Assembly (NCBI RefSeq): GCF_028618525.1
Contig: NZ_JAQITC010000006.1
Span: 72,744-136,743, forward strand
Direction of reading: 5' to 3'
Length of the DNA stretch: 64,000 bases
From: Bartonella sp. AU55XJBT
Lineage (GTDB): Bacteria; Pseudomonadota; Alphaproteobacteria; Rhizobiales; Rhizobiaceae
A program made the position numbers and the translations under genes. The notes below the pieces were generated by a model. That model made no database searches. It saw nothing but the letters and a program-made list of their open reading frames with translations, and was not told the DNA's origin. Positions 49,628 to 60,346 of this stretch are shown here, in pieces; positions within the stretch are counted from its first letter, which is position 1; every line of letters begins with the position of its first letter.

Positions 49628-50108
49628 TTATATAGCCTTAGAAAGATTATACCAATCGATATTATCAAAAGATTGTTTAAGCAGCATTATCAATAAGGCT
49701 GCAACAAATTTACGAGATTTGGCTTGAGGAAGTGTAAACTCTTGTAATTCCGCAAGGTTTCTTTTGTCGTTTTCAACAAGCTCTTGTGTTCTATAGATTC
49801 GACGAATTTTAATGTGTTATCCTATGGACAATACGAACAAAGCATAAAAATTTTACCCTATTGCGTAATGTATTTAATAAGCTGAGGGGGCGTGGTTTTG
49901 GCATAGCAGTTTGCACACTTTAATTGAGTAAGGCATCGTAATATTTTTTTGACGAATCTAGCCATTTATCAGGATGGGTGACTGATGTTGGGAATAGGTT
50001 ATTAGATTTGAAAGAGAGGTGGTTTACCAGTAGATTTAATTTCCCAAGAGGTTGGATTTCTATGAGTTCGTATCTTACTTTTTTGCTTCTTTTAAAGCAT
50101 GTAAATGG
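49628..50108 (-). pseudogene. Unidentified coding debris, frameshifted
   Basis: Three protein-like frames follow one another on the minus strand. The first (50108-49920) includes KKVRYELIEIQPLGK and HPDKWLDSSKKYYDALLN, ending in TAA. The second (49904-49809) starts MPKPRPLSLLNTLRNR. The third, in another frame (49816-49628), includes QELVENDKRNLAELQEF and AKSRKFVAALLIMLLKQ and ends in TAA. None has a ribosome binding site. They may be pieces of one or two dead genes next to an integrase fragment; I recognise no family. Confidence 0.4.
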
Positions 50109-50222
50109 TTAGATTTATGGTTTCTAGGCAAGGGCCTATATTTTTTCTTCTTCACATTATTAAGATGCGATCGCCCTATGTTGAAAATCACATATTTATT
50201 AAAGTTGTTAGAAAAGAAGAGA

Positions 50223-50246
50223 AGGACATTTGAATAAAAATGTCCT
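50223..50246 (-). terminator. Probable terminator of the HAD phosphatase gene
   Basis: AGGACATTT pairs perfectly with AAATGTCCT (nine pairs, six-base loop). On the minus strand it is followed by a pyrimidine-rich TCTCTTCTTTTC tail and lies 41 bases beyond the HAD gene stop. Confidence 0.5.
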
Positions 50247-50286
50247 CTTACAAGAATTTACAAATGGATATCTTCAAGAGGTTTTT

Positions 50287-50982
50287 TTATAATAAATCGC
50301 GCCATACGGCCATTGCTTCTAAAACTTCTCCTAAATGAGCATGCTTTGCGATAACCGTTTCCGCACCAGCTTCTGCAAGTGCATTAGAGTGTCCAAGATA
50401 GCTATGGGAGCCTCCCGTAAAACCGATGACACGCATGCCTGCTGCTATGGCAGCATGGACACCATGAAGTGAATCTTCTATAACGATTGTATTTTGGGGT
50501 TCTGCTTTTAATTGTTGTGCGGCAAAAAGGAAAATATCAGGGGCGGGTTTCGTTTTTTTTGTTCCAACTTCAGGTGCTGAAAATATTTTACCTTCAAAAA
50601 GGTCATAGAGATCAACAGTGATGAGCATCTCTTTTATATCTACGCTCTTTGCATTAGAGCAGATACAGTAGGGATAGCGCGTTTGAATCATTTCTACTGC
50701 CTCTCTTACATCATCAATCGCCCGTAATTCAGTTTTTATTTGTGTACGAAAAATATTGGTCATCTGATCTATGAGATGAGCAGAAACTGGTTTTTCTGTT
50801 TCCTGTTCAATGTGTTTAAGAATATCGCGAAAGATAAGCCCAGCAAAACGCTCACTCAATTCTTCTGGTGATATTTCATATCCTGTTTGTTTAAGCAATT
50901 GAGATCCAATTTTTGCTGCAAGATATTCAGAGTCGACGAGAACTCCGTCACAATCAAAAATAACAAGATCTATCTGAGGCAT
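50287..50982 (-). CDS. HAD-superfamily hydrolase, phosphoglycolate phosphatase-like
   Basis: The 231-residue product is a subfamily IA HAD phosphatase: motif I FDCDGVLVDSE (about 8-18), with the catalytic Asp pair, motif II in YCICSNAKS, motif III lysine in GTKKTKPAPDIF, and motif IV IVIEDSLHGVHAAIAAG. The cap domain is helical (about 20-85). The small-molecule substrate, probably a sugar phosphate or phosphoglycolate, cannot be told. AAAGGAATATCTT precedes the ATG. It is divergent from ccrM. Confidence 0.88.
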   Translation of the reverse strand: MPQIDLVIFDCDGVLVDSEYLAAKIGSQLLKQTGYEISPEELSERFAGLIFRDILKHIEQETEKPVSAHLIDQMTNIFRTQIKTELRAIDDVREAVEMIQTRYPYCICSNAKSVDIKEMLITVDLYDLFEGKIFSAPEVGTKKTKPAPDIFLFAAQQLKAEPQNTIVIEDSLHGVHAAIAAGMRVIGFTGGSHSYLGHSNALAEAGAETVIAKHAHLGEVLEAMAVWRDLL

Positions 50983-50999
50983 AAGATATTCCTTTACAT

Positions 51000-52457
<1,458 letters not shown>

Positions 52458-52561
52458 ACTAAGATAATCGTTTCATTTTATTGACCATGTGTAGCAGCTC
52501 TTAATTGAGAGAGACATGCGGGCAATTTATGCCTTTTTGAGCGTTATTTATATGCTAGTTT

Positions 52562-52589
52562 TACTTGCAAGCGGCAAGCAAGTATTTTT
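52562..52589 (+). terminator. Probable ccrM terminator
   Basis: TACTTGC (52562-52568) pairs with GCAAGTA (52578-52584), loop of nine, followed by TTTTT. It lies on the coding strand downstream of ccrM. A weaker hairpin with a T run (GGCA...TGCC) occurs about 45 bases earlier. Confidence 0.55.
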
Positions 52590-52779
52590 ATGTTTCTTGT
52601 AGAAGAAATTAAAATGAAGAAGTTTCACTCTATGTTATCATTTAAGTTCCAAAATAGTCAAATTGTCAATCGATATACTTTTATGAAAATGAAATAACCG
52701 AATCAAAAAATTCATTAAGAAGTTTAAAATTAAGTGCTTTTTTTGAGGAAGCATCTGAATCTATGGATATGTGTGCAAT

Positions 52780-53065
52780 ATTGCAATATATTGACTTATA
52801 AAGATAAGTTGGAATTATTCAACTTGAATGATAGCCCCCCCACGTATCGTCAGATTTTCTCATTTCAAATCTATCTTTATATTGAATCAATCAAAATCAC
52901 TTTCTTGCGTGTCATAAGTAGGGGGCGGGTGAGTAAAAATTGCTAAAGAAAGGAGTAAAAGTACCTCTTATGAACTATCTCAAGTGCCCAAGGGCTGTCG
53001 ACAACATTGGAGATTGGGCAAAGTGTGTGATGGTGCCGGTTTGCTCCTTATATTAAGTGAAAAGA
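52780..53065 (+). repeat. Decayed integrase 5' fragment (copy 10)
   Basis: Plus-strand copy with CGTCAGATTTTCTCATTTC, TTGAATCAATCAAAATC and then CCTCTTATGAAC. Translation gives AVDNIGDWAKCVMVPVCSL in one frame and VCDGAGLLL in another, the latter matching the integrase DGAGL stretch. It ends at about the tenth residue of the DUF4102-like domain. Confidence 0.65.
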
Positions 53066-53239
53066 GGATAAATCCTGAAATTTAAATCTAAGCTTTCTAA
53101 GCTTTTCTATCCCTTCTTAATTTTTATCTGTAGAAAAAATTGATCATTTCACTTCCTTAAATTTTTCTTTTACAGAGGAAGAAATAGTCACTAGAGATAG
53201 CACAAGTTTCTGTGAGCAAAAATTTTATAGGGAAGGTTA

Positions 53240-54295
53240 TTAAAATCTGAAAGAATTGGGAAGTGCTATGGAGATTGCTTTTTTCATAACAGTAGGGAGC
53301 GCTTCTTTGGCAAGATGCTGAATGTTGCACCACCAACCATTATCACAATTCATTTCATGAATATCCTCAGTATAGTAAACATCGAGTTTTAGAGAGAAGT
53401 GCGTAAAAACATGGGTAATTTGTCCTTTGAATTGCCAATTGGCGGTAAAGGGTGCGTTTTGGAGCCCATTTTCGTTGTTTATGCCAATATTATTAGGAAT
53501 TTGGGTCATTCCACCAAGAAGTTTTTGCGTCTGTCGTTTTTCCAAATAAATTTGTCTCTTTTTATTAAGGACCACAAAAGCAGTCCCTGTTTTTGAAGGG
53601 CGTTCTTTTTTAGGAGCTTTGACTGGAAAAGCTTCTGTTTGTTGCATCTTTGCGGCTTTACATAAACTTTGAAGAGGGCAGATATAACAAGATGGTTTGC
53701 GTGGAGTACAAATTGTTGCTCCCAAATCCATCATTGCTTGAGCAAAGTCGCCAGGACGATTTAAAGCAGTAATTTTTTGTGTTTGTTCTTTAATTTCAGC
53801 TTTTGCTTTTGGTAATATTGAAGTGATAGCAAAAAGGCGAGCGACCACACGTTCAACATTACCATCAACCACTGCTACAGGGTGGTTAAAAGCAATTGCG
53901 GCAATGGCCGCGGCCGTATAATCTCCAATACCCGCGAGAGTTCGCAATGCTTTTACAGATTGTGGAAATTGTCCCGCGTAGTTTTCAACAAGCTGTCTTG
54001 CACATTTTTTAAGATTACGTGCGCGTGAATAATAACCAAGTCCAGCCCATGCTTTCATGATGTCTTCTTGTGAGGCTTTTGCTAAAGAAGAAAGATCAGG
54101 CCAAAGTTTCAGAAATTTTTTAAAATAGGGCTTAACCGTTTCAACGGTTGTTTGTTGAAGCATGATTTCAGAAAGCCAAACTTGATAAGGATCAGGACGG
54201 ATACCTTGTTTTTGCTCTTTGGGGGTAATCCGCCATGGGAGATGTCGGTGATTTTGATCGTACCAAGAAAGGAGGTGCGAAGAAATTTCATACAT
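53240..54295 (-). CDS. mutY: Adenine DNA glycosylase MutY
   Basis: Removes adenine mispaired with 8-oxoguanine. The 351-residue product has the helix-hairpin-helix LAGIGDYTAAAIAAIAF, the catalytic aspartate in VVDGNVERV, and the 4Fe-4S motif C-x6-C-x2-C-x5-C starting at CTPRKPSC. A C-terminal NUDIX-like 8-oxoG recognition domain (about 230-345) is present. I take the ATG at 54295 (MYEISSHLLSWYDQNHRHLP); the upstream ATG at 54343 adds an unrelated hydrophobic stretch. It is divergent from the DUF721 gene, the usual rhizobial arrangement. Confidence 0.95.
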   Translation of the reverse strand: MYEISSHLLSWYDQNHRHLPWRITPKEQKQGIRPDPYQVWLSEIMLQQTTVETVKPYFKKFLKLWPDLSSLAKASQEDIMKAWAGLGYYSRARNLKKCARQLVENYAGQFPQSVKALRTLAGIGDYTAAAIAAIAFNHPVAVVDGNVERVVARLFAITSILPKAKAEIKEQTQKITALNRPGDFAQAMMDLGATICTPRKPSCYICPLQSLCKAAKMQQTEAFPVKAPKKERPSKTGTAFVVLNKKRQIYLEKRQTQKLLGGMTQIPNNIGINNENGLQNAPFTANWQFKGQITHVFTHFSLKLDVYYTEDIHEMNCDNGWWCNIQHLAKEALPTVMKKAISIALPNSFRF

Positions 54296-54505
54296 GATTG
54301 TTTTCAAGCATAGGGAGATGTAAAATGCAAAAGAAAAAAGCATTTATTTGGTAATTCATATTTTTTGCTCTTTATATTTTTATTGTCGAGATTCTGGTGA
54401 GGAGAGAATTTCTATTGTGTTGATATTTTATAAATTGGGAAAGCGATAATTTTTAGATGAAACAAATGATTGTAATTGAGTAAATAGTTGAACAATGATC
54501 TAAAA

Positions 54506-55006
54506 ATGAGAAAACAACACAAAAAACATGCTTTTTATTCTCTTTCTGAGACGGTATTGAAAATACTTGATCCAGTTTTACGCAAACGGACAGGGCTTAA
54601 TGTCGCGCTTATAGAGCATTGGTCACAGATTGCGGGCTATGATATCAGTGAGCATACAATGCCCCTTAAAATTATTTGGAAACGTCGCGCAGATCAAGAT
54701 GACATTTTTAAGCCAGGAACACTTGTTGTCGCATGTGAAGGATTTGCTGCATTAAAATTGATGCATGAAACAGAGGAATTGCTTCATAGAATTAATGGAT
54801 TTTTTGGCTATATTGCTATTGATCGCATCAAGATTGAGCAAAGGAGTATGCCGGTTTTTATGAATCATATGCCTCTAAAGACAGCATTGAGTGAAAAAGA
54901 CAAAAAATGCTTGGAAAAAATGCTTGAAGGAATTGAAGATAAAAGCTTACGCCAATCACTTTATGAACTTGGCTGTTGCATTTTCTCGGAAAAAAATAAT
55001 AAATAG
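54506..55006 (+). CDS. DUF721-family protein (DciA-like)
   Basis: The product is about 166 residues, with the DUF721 core in its first 110 residues (VLRKRTGLNVALIEHWSQI and GTLVVACEGFAALKLMHE). The family includes DciA, the proposed replicative-helicase loader that replaces DnaC in most bacteria; a role with DnaB is inferred. It is mainly basic and soluble. The ATG at 54506 is preferred over a TTG at 54488. It lies between mutY and a DsbA-family gene, as in other Rhizobiales. Confidence 0.82.
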   Translation: MRKQHKKHAFYSLSETVLKILDPVLRKRTGLNVALIEHWSQIAGYDISEHTMPLKIIWKRRADQDDIFKPGTLVVACEGFAALKLMHETEELLHRINGFFGYIAIDRIKIEQRSMPVFMNHMPLKTALSEKDKKCLEKMLEGIEDKSLRQSLYELGCCIFSEKNNK

Positions 55007-55089
55007 CAAGATATTTTATATATTTTTCTTTAATATATGAGAAAGCATTGGATTCCTATTCGTTTAATAACAACAGAAAAGTATTATTT

Positions 55090-55746
55090 ATGGTAAAATA
55101 TCGCTCTTTTTTATCTTTCGGAATAATTTTTCTCTTCATAACGATTGTACAAAACAGTGTAACAGTTGCTTTAGCTCACGGGGTCAAACCCGTTGCAACA
55201 GTGGATATGGCTGAGCTTCTTCAATCGGGTAAAGTAAAGGATCGCTTTGAGGGAGAGGTGGATGCACCAGTCATCATTGTTGAGTATGCTTCGTTGACAT
55301 GTACGCATTGTGCGCATTTTTATAATGATATCCTTCCTCAAATTCGTAAAAAATATATCAAAACAGGAAAAGTGAAAATGATTTTCCGCGATTATGCTTT
55401 TGATCCTCGGGCAACAGCAGGTTTTATGTTAGCACGATGCGCACCAGAAGATCGCTATTTTCCTTTGATAGAAGTTTTATTTCAAAAACAAAATGAGTGG
55501 GTTTGGGGAAAAGATGCTCTGACACCGTTGAAAAAAATTAGCTTAATGGCGGGTTTTACAGATGAAAGTTTTACTGCGTGTCTGAAAAATCAGTCCATTT
55601 TAGATGAAGTGAATGCATCTTTTGAGCGTGGTAAAGAACTTGGTGTCACAGCAACGCCTACTTTCTTTATCAATGGTGATAAATATGAAGGTGCTATGAA
55701 AGTAGAAGAGTTTTTTTCGGTGATTGATAATCATCTTAAAAACTAA
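55090..55746 (+). CDS. DsbA-family thiol:disulfide oxidoreductase
   Basis: The 218-residue product has an N-terminal signal peptide (SFLSFGIIFLFITIVQ, ending VALAHG) and a thioredoxin-fold DsbA domain with the active site CTHC in ASLTCTHCAHFYND and the cis-proline loop TATPTFFING. It would act in the periplasm on cysteine pairs of exported proteins. An in-frame TTG at 55048 is an alternative start. ppdK follows after 179 bases. Confidence 0.9.
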   Translation: MVKYRSFLSFGIIFLFITIVQNSVTVALAHGVKPVATVDMAELLQSGKVKDRFEGEVDAPVIIVEYASLTCTHCAHFYNDILPQIRKKYIKTGKVKMIFRDYAFDPRATAGFMLARCAPEDRYFPLIEVLFQKQNEWVWGKDALTPLKKISLMAGFTDESFTACLKNQSILDEVNASFERGKELGVTATPTFFINGDKYEGAMKVEEFFSVIDNHLKN

Positions 55747-55925
55747 ATTTTAATCTTCCAGAAGGTGGATAAGTGAGACTTGTGGTCCTTTTTCTTTTGG
55801 AAGGATTGGTATTATGCATTTATGAAGCGATATTTTTTGTTTTACCGATTTTAAAATCAAAACATTGCTTTTAAATGAGCCTAGGTTGAATGAAGTTTTG
55901 ATGCTAACATGGGAGGATTTGTACA

Positions 55926-58592
55926 ATGAAAAAATGGGTTTATAGTTTTGGAGATGGCAGCTCAGAAGGAAGGGCAAGCGAGCGTAATCTTCTCGGAGGT
56001 AAAGGCGCTAATTTGGCAGAAATGAGTAATCTTGGTTTGCCTGTACCGCCCGGTTTTACTCTGACAACAGAAGTTTGTAATTTTTATTATGCCCATGACA
56101 AATCATATCCAGAAGAGCTACAAGAATCTGTGAACAAAGCACTAAGACGCGTTGCTGAACAAACAGGACGTGAATTTGGTAATGAACAAAGACCACTTTT
56201 GCTTTCTGTTCGTTCAGGGGCACGGGCTTCTATGCCAGGGATGATGGATACAGTGCTGAACCTTGGCATGAATGATGAAACTGTAAAAGCGATTGCTTTA
56301 CAAGCCAATAATGAACGTTTTGCTTATGATAGTTATCGGCGTTTTATCCAGATGTATTCTAACGTTGTTTTGGGGTTAGACCATTCGTATTTTGAAGAGA
56401 TTCTTGATGAAGCAAAAGCACGCAATGGTTATACTATTGATACAGAAATGACAGCAGATGATTGGAAGAATGTTATTATTTCTTATAAAACCTATGTTGA
56501 AGAAAAATTAGGAAGCCCTTTTCCACAAGATCCGGAACAACAGTTATGGGGGGCGATTGGAGCCGTTTTTTCAAGTTGGATGACAGCACGCGCAGTTACT
56601 TATCGTCGTTTACATAGCATTCCTGAAAGTTGGGGAACGGCAGTTAATGTGCAAGCGATGGTTTTTGGTAACATGGGAGAAGATTCGGCAACAGGTGTTG
56701 CTTTTACACGCAATCCGTCGACAGGGCAAAAAGAACTTTACGGTGAATTTTTAGTAAATGCGCAAGGAGAAGATGTTGTGGCGGGTATTCGAACGCCTCA
56801 AAATATTACAGAAAATGCACGTATTGTTGCTGGTTCAAATAAGCCGTCTTTAGAAAAAATCATGCCCGAAGCTTTTTTGAAGTTATGTCAGATCGCACAA
56901 AAACTTGAGCAGCATTATCGGGATATGCAAGATCTCGAATTTACCATTGAAAAAGGTAAATTATGGATGTTGCAGACTCGTTCAGGAAAGCGCACAGCGC
57001 GTGCGGCTCTCAAGATGGCAATTGAAATGGTTGAAGAGGGGTTAATCAGTCGTGAAGAGGCTGTGATGCGTATTGATGCAAAATCACTTGACCAACTTTT
57101 ACACCCAACATTGGATCCCAAAGCAGAACGTTTGATTATCGGACGTGGTTTACCGGCTTCTCCTGGAGCCGCAACGGGTGAAATTGTTTTTACTTCAGAA
57201 GAGGCAGAAACAGCATTGGCAGAAGGGCGCAAAGTTATTTTGGTCCGTGTAGAAACAAGCCCAGAAGATATTCATGGGATGCATGCTGCTGAAGGAATCT
57301 TAACAACGCGTGGCGGCATGACAAGCCACGCTGCTGTTGTAGCACGGGGGATGGGAAAGCCATGTATTTCTGGTGCTGGCAGTGTGCGAATTGATTATAA
57401 CGCAAATACACTGCTTGCCTCAGGAGAAAGTTTTAAAAAGGGTGATATTATCACGATTGATGGTGGAAGTGGGGAAATTTTTAAAGGGAAGGTCGCGATG
57501 TTGCAGCCTGAACTTTGCGGAGACTTTGCAAAGTTGATGGAATGGGCTGATGGGATGCGACGTATAAGAGTTCGTGCTAATGCTGAGACACCATCTGATG
57601 CCCGTATGGGGCGTTCTTTTGGGGCTGAAGGTATTGGTCTTTGCCGTACGGAGCATATGTTTTTTTCTGGTGAACGTATCGTTGCCATGCGTGAAATGAT
57701 TTTAAGTCATGATGAAGGTGGACGTCGCAGAGCGTTAGACAAGCTTTTGCCAATGCAGCGTTCAGATTTTAGCGAATTATTTGAAATTATGTGTGGTTTG
57801 CCTGTGACCATTCGCTTGCTCGATCCACCACTCCATGAATTCCTGCCAAAAACCGATGCAGAAATTCTTGAAGTTTCAAAAGCTATGGGGGTTTCTGTGG
57901 AAGCGCTTGCTGAACGCGCACAGCAGTTGCGCGAATTTAACCCTATGCTTGGATTACGAGGATGTCGTTTAGCCATTACTTACCCTGAAATTGCTGAAAT
58001 GCAAGCGCGGGCGATTTTTGAAGCAGCAGCAGAAGCTGCTCAAAAATCTGGATCTCCTGTTATGCTTGAAATTATGGTGCCACTTATTGCGCTTAAATCT
58101 GAACTCGATTTTGTCAAAGCGCGTATTGATCAGGTTGCTTGGGAAGTGATGAAAGAAAAGGGAAGCTCTATTCAGTATATGGTTGGGACAATGATTGAGC
58201 TTCCAAGAGCAGCGCTTCGAGCCGATGAAATTGCTGAAACGGCAGAATTTTTTTCATTTGGAACAAACGATTTGACTCAGACCACTTTTGGAATTTCCCG
58301 TGATGATGCTGCTCCTTTTTTGGCAACCTATTTTCAAAAAGGCCTTCTAGAACAAGATCCTTTTGTATCTATTGATCGTGATGGCGTAGGGGAACTGATT
58401 GCCATTGCTGCACAGCGTGGGCGCTCAAAGCGTGCAAAAATAAAATTGGGAATTTGTGGTGAACATGGAGGCGATCCTGCTTCTATTGCTTTATGTGAAG
58501 AAAATAACCTAGATTATGTTTCATGTTCTCCTTTTCGAGTCCCAATTGCTCGTCTAGCAGCAGCGCAAGCAGCAATAGCAAAAAGGATATAA
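55926..58592 (+). CDS. ppdK: Pyruvate, phosphate dikinase
   Basis: Interconverts pyruvate, ATP and phosphate with PEP, AMP and pyrophosphate. The 888-residue product has the N-terminal ATP-grasp domain (LLGGKGANLAEMSNLGLPVP), the phosphohistidine loop GGMTSHAAVVARGMGKP, and the C-terminal PEP-binding barrel with FFSFGTNDLTQTTFG and the catalytic cysteine in GICGEHGGDP. Length is standard. GGGAGGATTTGTACA precedes the ATG. No gene follows on the same strand for over 3.5 kb. Confidence 0.97.
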   Translation: MKKWVYSFGDGSSEGRASERNLLGGKGANLAEMSNLGLPVPPGFTLTTEVCNFYYAHDKSYPEELQESVNKALRRVAEQTGREFGNEQRPLLLSVRSGARASMPGMMDTVLNLGMNDETVKAIALQANNERFAYDSYRRFIQMYSNVVLGLDHSYFEEILDEAKARNGYTIDTEMTADDWKNVIISYKTYVEEKLGSPFPQDPEQQLWGAIGAVFSSWMTARAVTYRRLHSIPESWGTAVNVQAMVFGNMGEDSATGVAFTRNPSTGQKELYGEFLVNAQGEDVVAGIRTPQNITENARIVAGSNKPSLEKIMPEAFLKLCQIAQKLEQHYRDMQDLEFTIEKGKLWMLQTRSGKRTARAALKMAIEMVEEGLISREEAVMRIDAKSLDQLLHPTLDPKAERLIIGRGLPASPGAATGEIVFTSEEAETALAEGRKVILVRVETSPEDIHGMHAAEGILTTRGGMTSHAAVVARGMGKPCISGAGSVRIDYNANTLLASGESFKKGDIITIDGGSGEIFKGKVAMLQPELCGDFAKLMEWADGMRRIRVRANAETPSDARMGRSFGAEGIGLCRTEHMFFSGERIVAMREMILSHDEGGRRRALDKLLPMQRSDFSELFEIMCGLPVTIRLLDPPLHEFLPKTDAEILEVSKAMGVSVEALAERAQQLREFNPMLGLRGCRLAITYPEIAEMQARAIFEAAAEAAQKSGSPVMLEIMVPLIALKSELDFVKARIDQVAWEVMKEKGSSIQYMVGTMIELPRAALRADEIAETAEFFSFGTNDLTQTTFGISRDDAAPFLATYFQKGLLEQDPFVSIDRDGVGELIAIAAQRGRSKRAKIKLGICGEHGGDPASIALCEENNLDYVSCSPFRVPIARLAAAQAAIAKRI

Positions 58593-58959
58593 CGGGTTAA
58601 TATTTTTTATTGTATTGTTACCACTGAAATAAATTTTTATGGACATTCTTTTATTTTTATTTCTTTCCTTAAAAAAATAAAAAGCATTTCTAGAATCCCC
58701 TATAATTTATAGCATGTGAGAAAGTGTATTTTTGAGAGGGGTATGCGAGAAAATATAAAGCAGGATAGAACAAAGATGTATTATTAATATACTTTCAGTA
58801 TTGACGGGAATTTTGATAGAGAGTGACACACTATTGTGTAGTTGATTCACACATTTGCTTTTTAATAGGGGGGTGTGGTCTTCTCACCCAAAACAGAATG
58901 TTCCAAACAAATGCATTTATTTTGTGCATTTATGGATTGTTTTGAAGAAACGTCTTTTA
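58593..58959. other. Spacer downstream of ppdK, no gene seen
   Basis: AT-rich with no supported frame. It ends in a strong perfect hairpin at 58960-58989. Confidence 0.5.
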
Positions 58960-58989
58960 ACCCATTTCACGTCATCACTCGTGAAATGG
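58960..58989. other. Perfect 11-bp inverted repeat
   Basis: CCCATTTCACG (58960-58970) is followed, after the eight-base loop TCATCACT, by its exact complement CGTGAAATGGG (58979-58989). Neither strand has a strong T run after it, so it is not a classical terminator. It may be an RNA hairpin, a protein-binding site or a palindromic repeat element. Confidence 0.85.
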
Positions 58990-59084
58990 GATTATTTAAA
59001 ATTCCCTGAAATTATAAAATCCCCCCCAGTGTTTATAAAGTCCTCTGTGCGCTACTATCGTTATGCTTATAAAGAAATATCAAA

Positions 59085-59480
59085 TTTATATAAGATATTG
59101 ATTATAATAATAATTTTAATTTATCATATTGAATGAGAGCCCCAACTATCATAAGATTTTCTCATTTCAGCTTTTTTATAATTAAATCAATCCAAACCAA
59201 GTTTTTTGCTCTTTACAGGCCGGGAGAACCACGTAGATAAAAAATAAAGCAAGGATATGCCTCTTATGAATCGTTTCAAATGCCAAGAGTTGTCGCAACA
59301 TTGGAGATGGGTGTCGTGTGTCATGATGCCAGCTTTCTCTTTTACAAGCGTAAGGATGATAGCGCACAGGGGGAACTGCTATTATATTATTCACGGATAT
59401 TGTTGCAAAATAGGTTTGGATACTTTGAGAGATGTTTATTTCAAAGAAAGCCCCGTGAATGGCAAAGTATATTCCATTTG
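59085..59480 (+). repeat. Integrase 5' segment (copy 11, continuous with the long pseudogene)
   Basis: The shared leading segment (TTGATTATAATAATAATTTT, ATAAGATTTTCTCATTTC, AATCAATCCAAAC) and the N-terminal integrase region. This copy is the only one that continues into the rest of an integrase gene, and so identifies the nature of all the others. Confidence 0.75.
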
Positions 59481-60220
59481 GGATGTTTTATTTTACGTGA
59501 GGGGGGATCCCAAAAAGACACGTGATAAATAAAAGCGTGAGGCAATAGGTAATTTCCATTATTTAAAAGAAGATACGGCTTTAGATGTCTTTAAAAGCCG
59601 TAAAGTTAAATGAAGAGAAAATGACCAAGATGGCAAATGATTTCTACTCTTAAAACTTTTATATTCTGCCCAAATTAAGCTACTTTCCTGTTTTAAGAGA
59701 TTACACAAACAGGGGGATGTACGCGCTTGCACCCATTTGGCATACAAAAGCGACAACAGCAGAGAAAGCGCCTTAGTCTTTATCTCAAACATTCGATTGA
59801 ATGTTGATTAACAAGCTATATCAAAAGCACAGGCTTTTTTAGGAAACAACACCATAAAATACAAAATTTTCCAATTATGGATTAAAGAAATGTGCCGGCT
59901 TTTTATAAAACATTTTATGAAACAACAGCCATAATATCACTAGCTTTTTATCTCCTTATTCTTACAGATATTTGGATATATCCTTTGCGTTATATTCACA
60001 AAATCAAATTGACAGTAAATATGGATTATTTCTGGCTTGAGAATATGAAAGGAAGGTGTGATACAATAACAAAATTTCGTATTTTTTGATCACCAGAAGC
60101 AATAAAAATTTTAAAGTAAGTACCTTTGCTTTCTTACAATGATTTCTTTTTTCTGCAACCGATCGTGGTTTCCTTGCGAGTAAATTATATGGTTTAATAT
60201 GGAATGCATAAGAAAATCAT
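59280..60220 (+). pseudogene. Degraded P4-type phage integrase
   Basis: Frames taken in sequence give MPRVVATLEMG, FYKRKDD, YYIIHGYCCKIGLDTLRDV, RGDPKKTRDK, REAIG-NFHYLKEDTALDVF-KSRKVKLNEE, GKQHHKIQNFPIMD, VPAFYKTFYETTAIISLAF-YLLILT, YPLRYIHKIK, ENMKGRC and SPEAIKILK. This is the order of a P4-type tyrosine integrase: DUF4102-like arm-binding region, core-binding region and first half of the catalytic domain. Stops and frameshifts break it, the catalytic Arg (TG.R..PLRY) reads DIWIYPLRY, and the final HGFR and Tyr part is missing. Confidence 0.8.
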
Positions 60221-60290
60221 TCTGATTATTTAAGATAAAAAGGTTTACGGTAAAAAAATATTTTCGTATTCGGGGGCATTAAGCAAGCAG

Positions 60291-60305
60291 ATGATAAATT
60301 ATCAT
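60291..60305. promoter_or_regulatory. Palindrome ATGATAAATTATCAT (site 1)
   Basis: A 15-bp inverted repeat (seven-base arms around one A) located just beyond the 3' end of the peptidoglycan-binding-protein gene. The same 15 bases recur at 61863. It resembles operator palindromes of Fur-like regulators in general form only. Confidence 0.4.
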
Positions 60306-60346
60306 TATCAATCAAGAGATTGTTTTTATAATATAGACGATTAGCT

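Noticed and set aside
59892..60089. Open frame of 65 codons that could be taken for a small gene
   Set aside because: Its sequence (VPAFYK-like start, LLILT, YPLRYIHK) is an internal piece of the integrase pseudogene, and no ribosome binding site precedes it.
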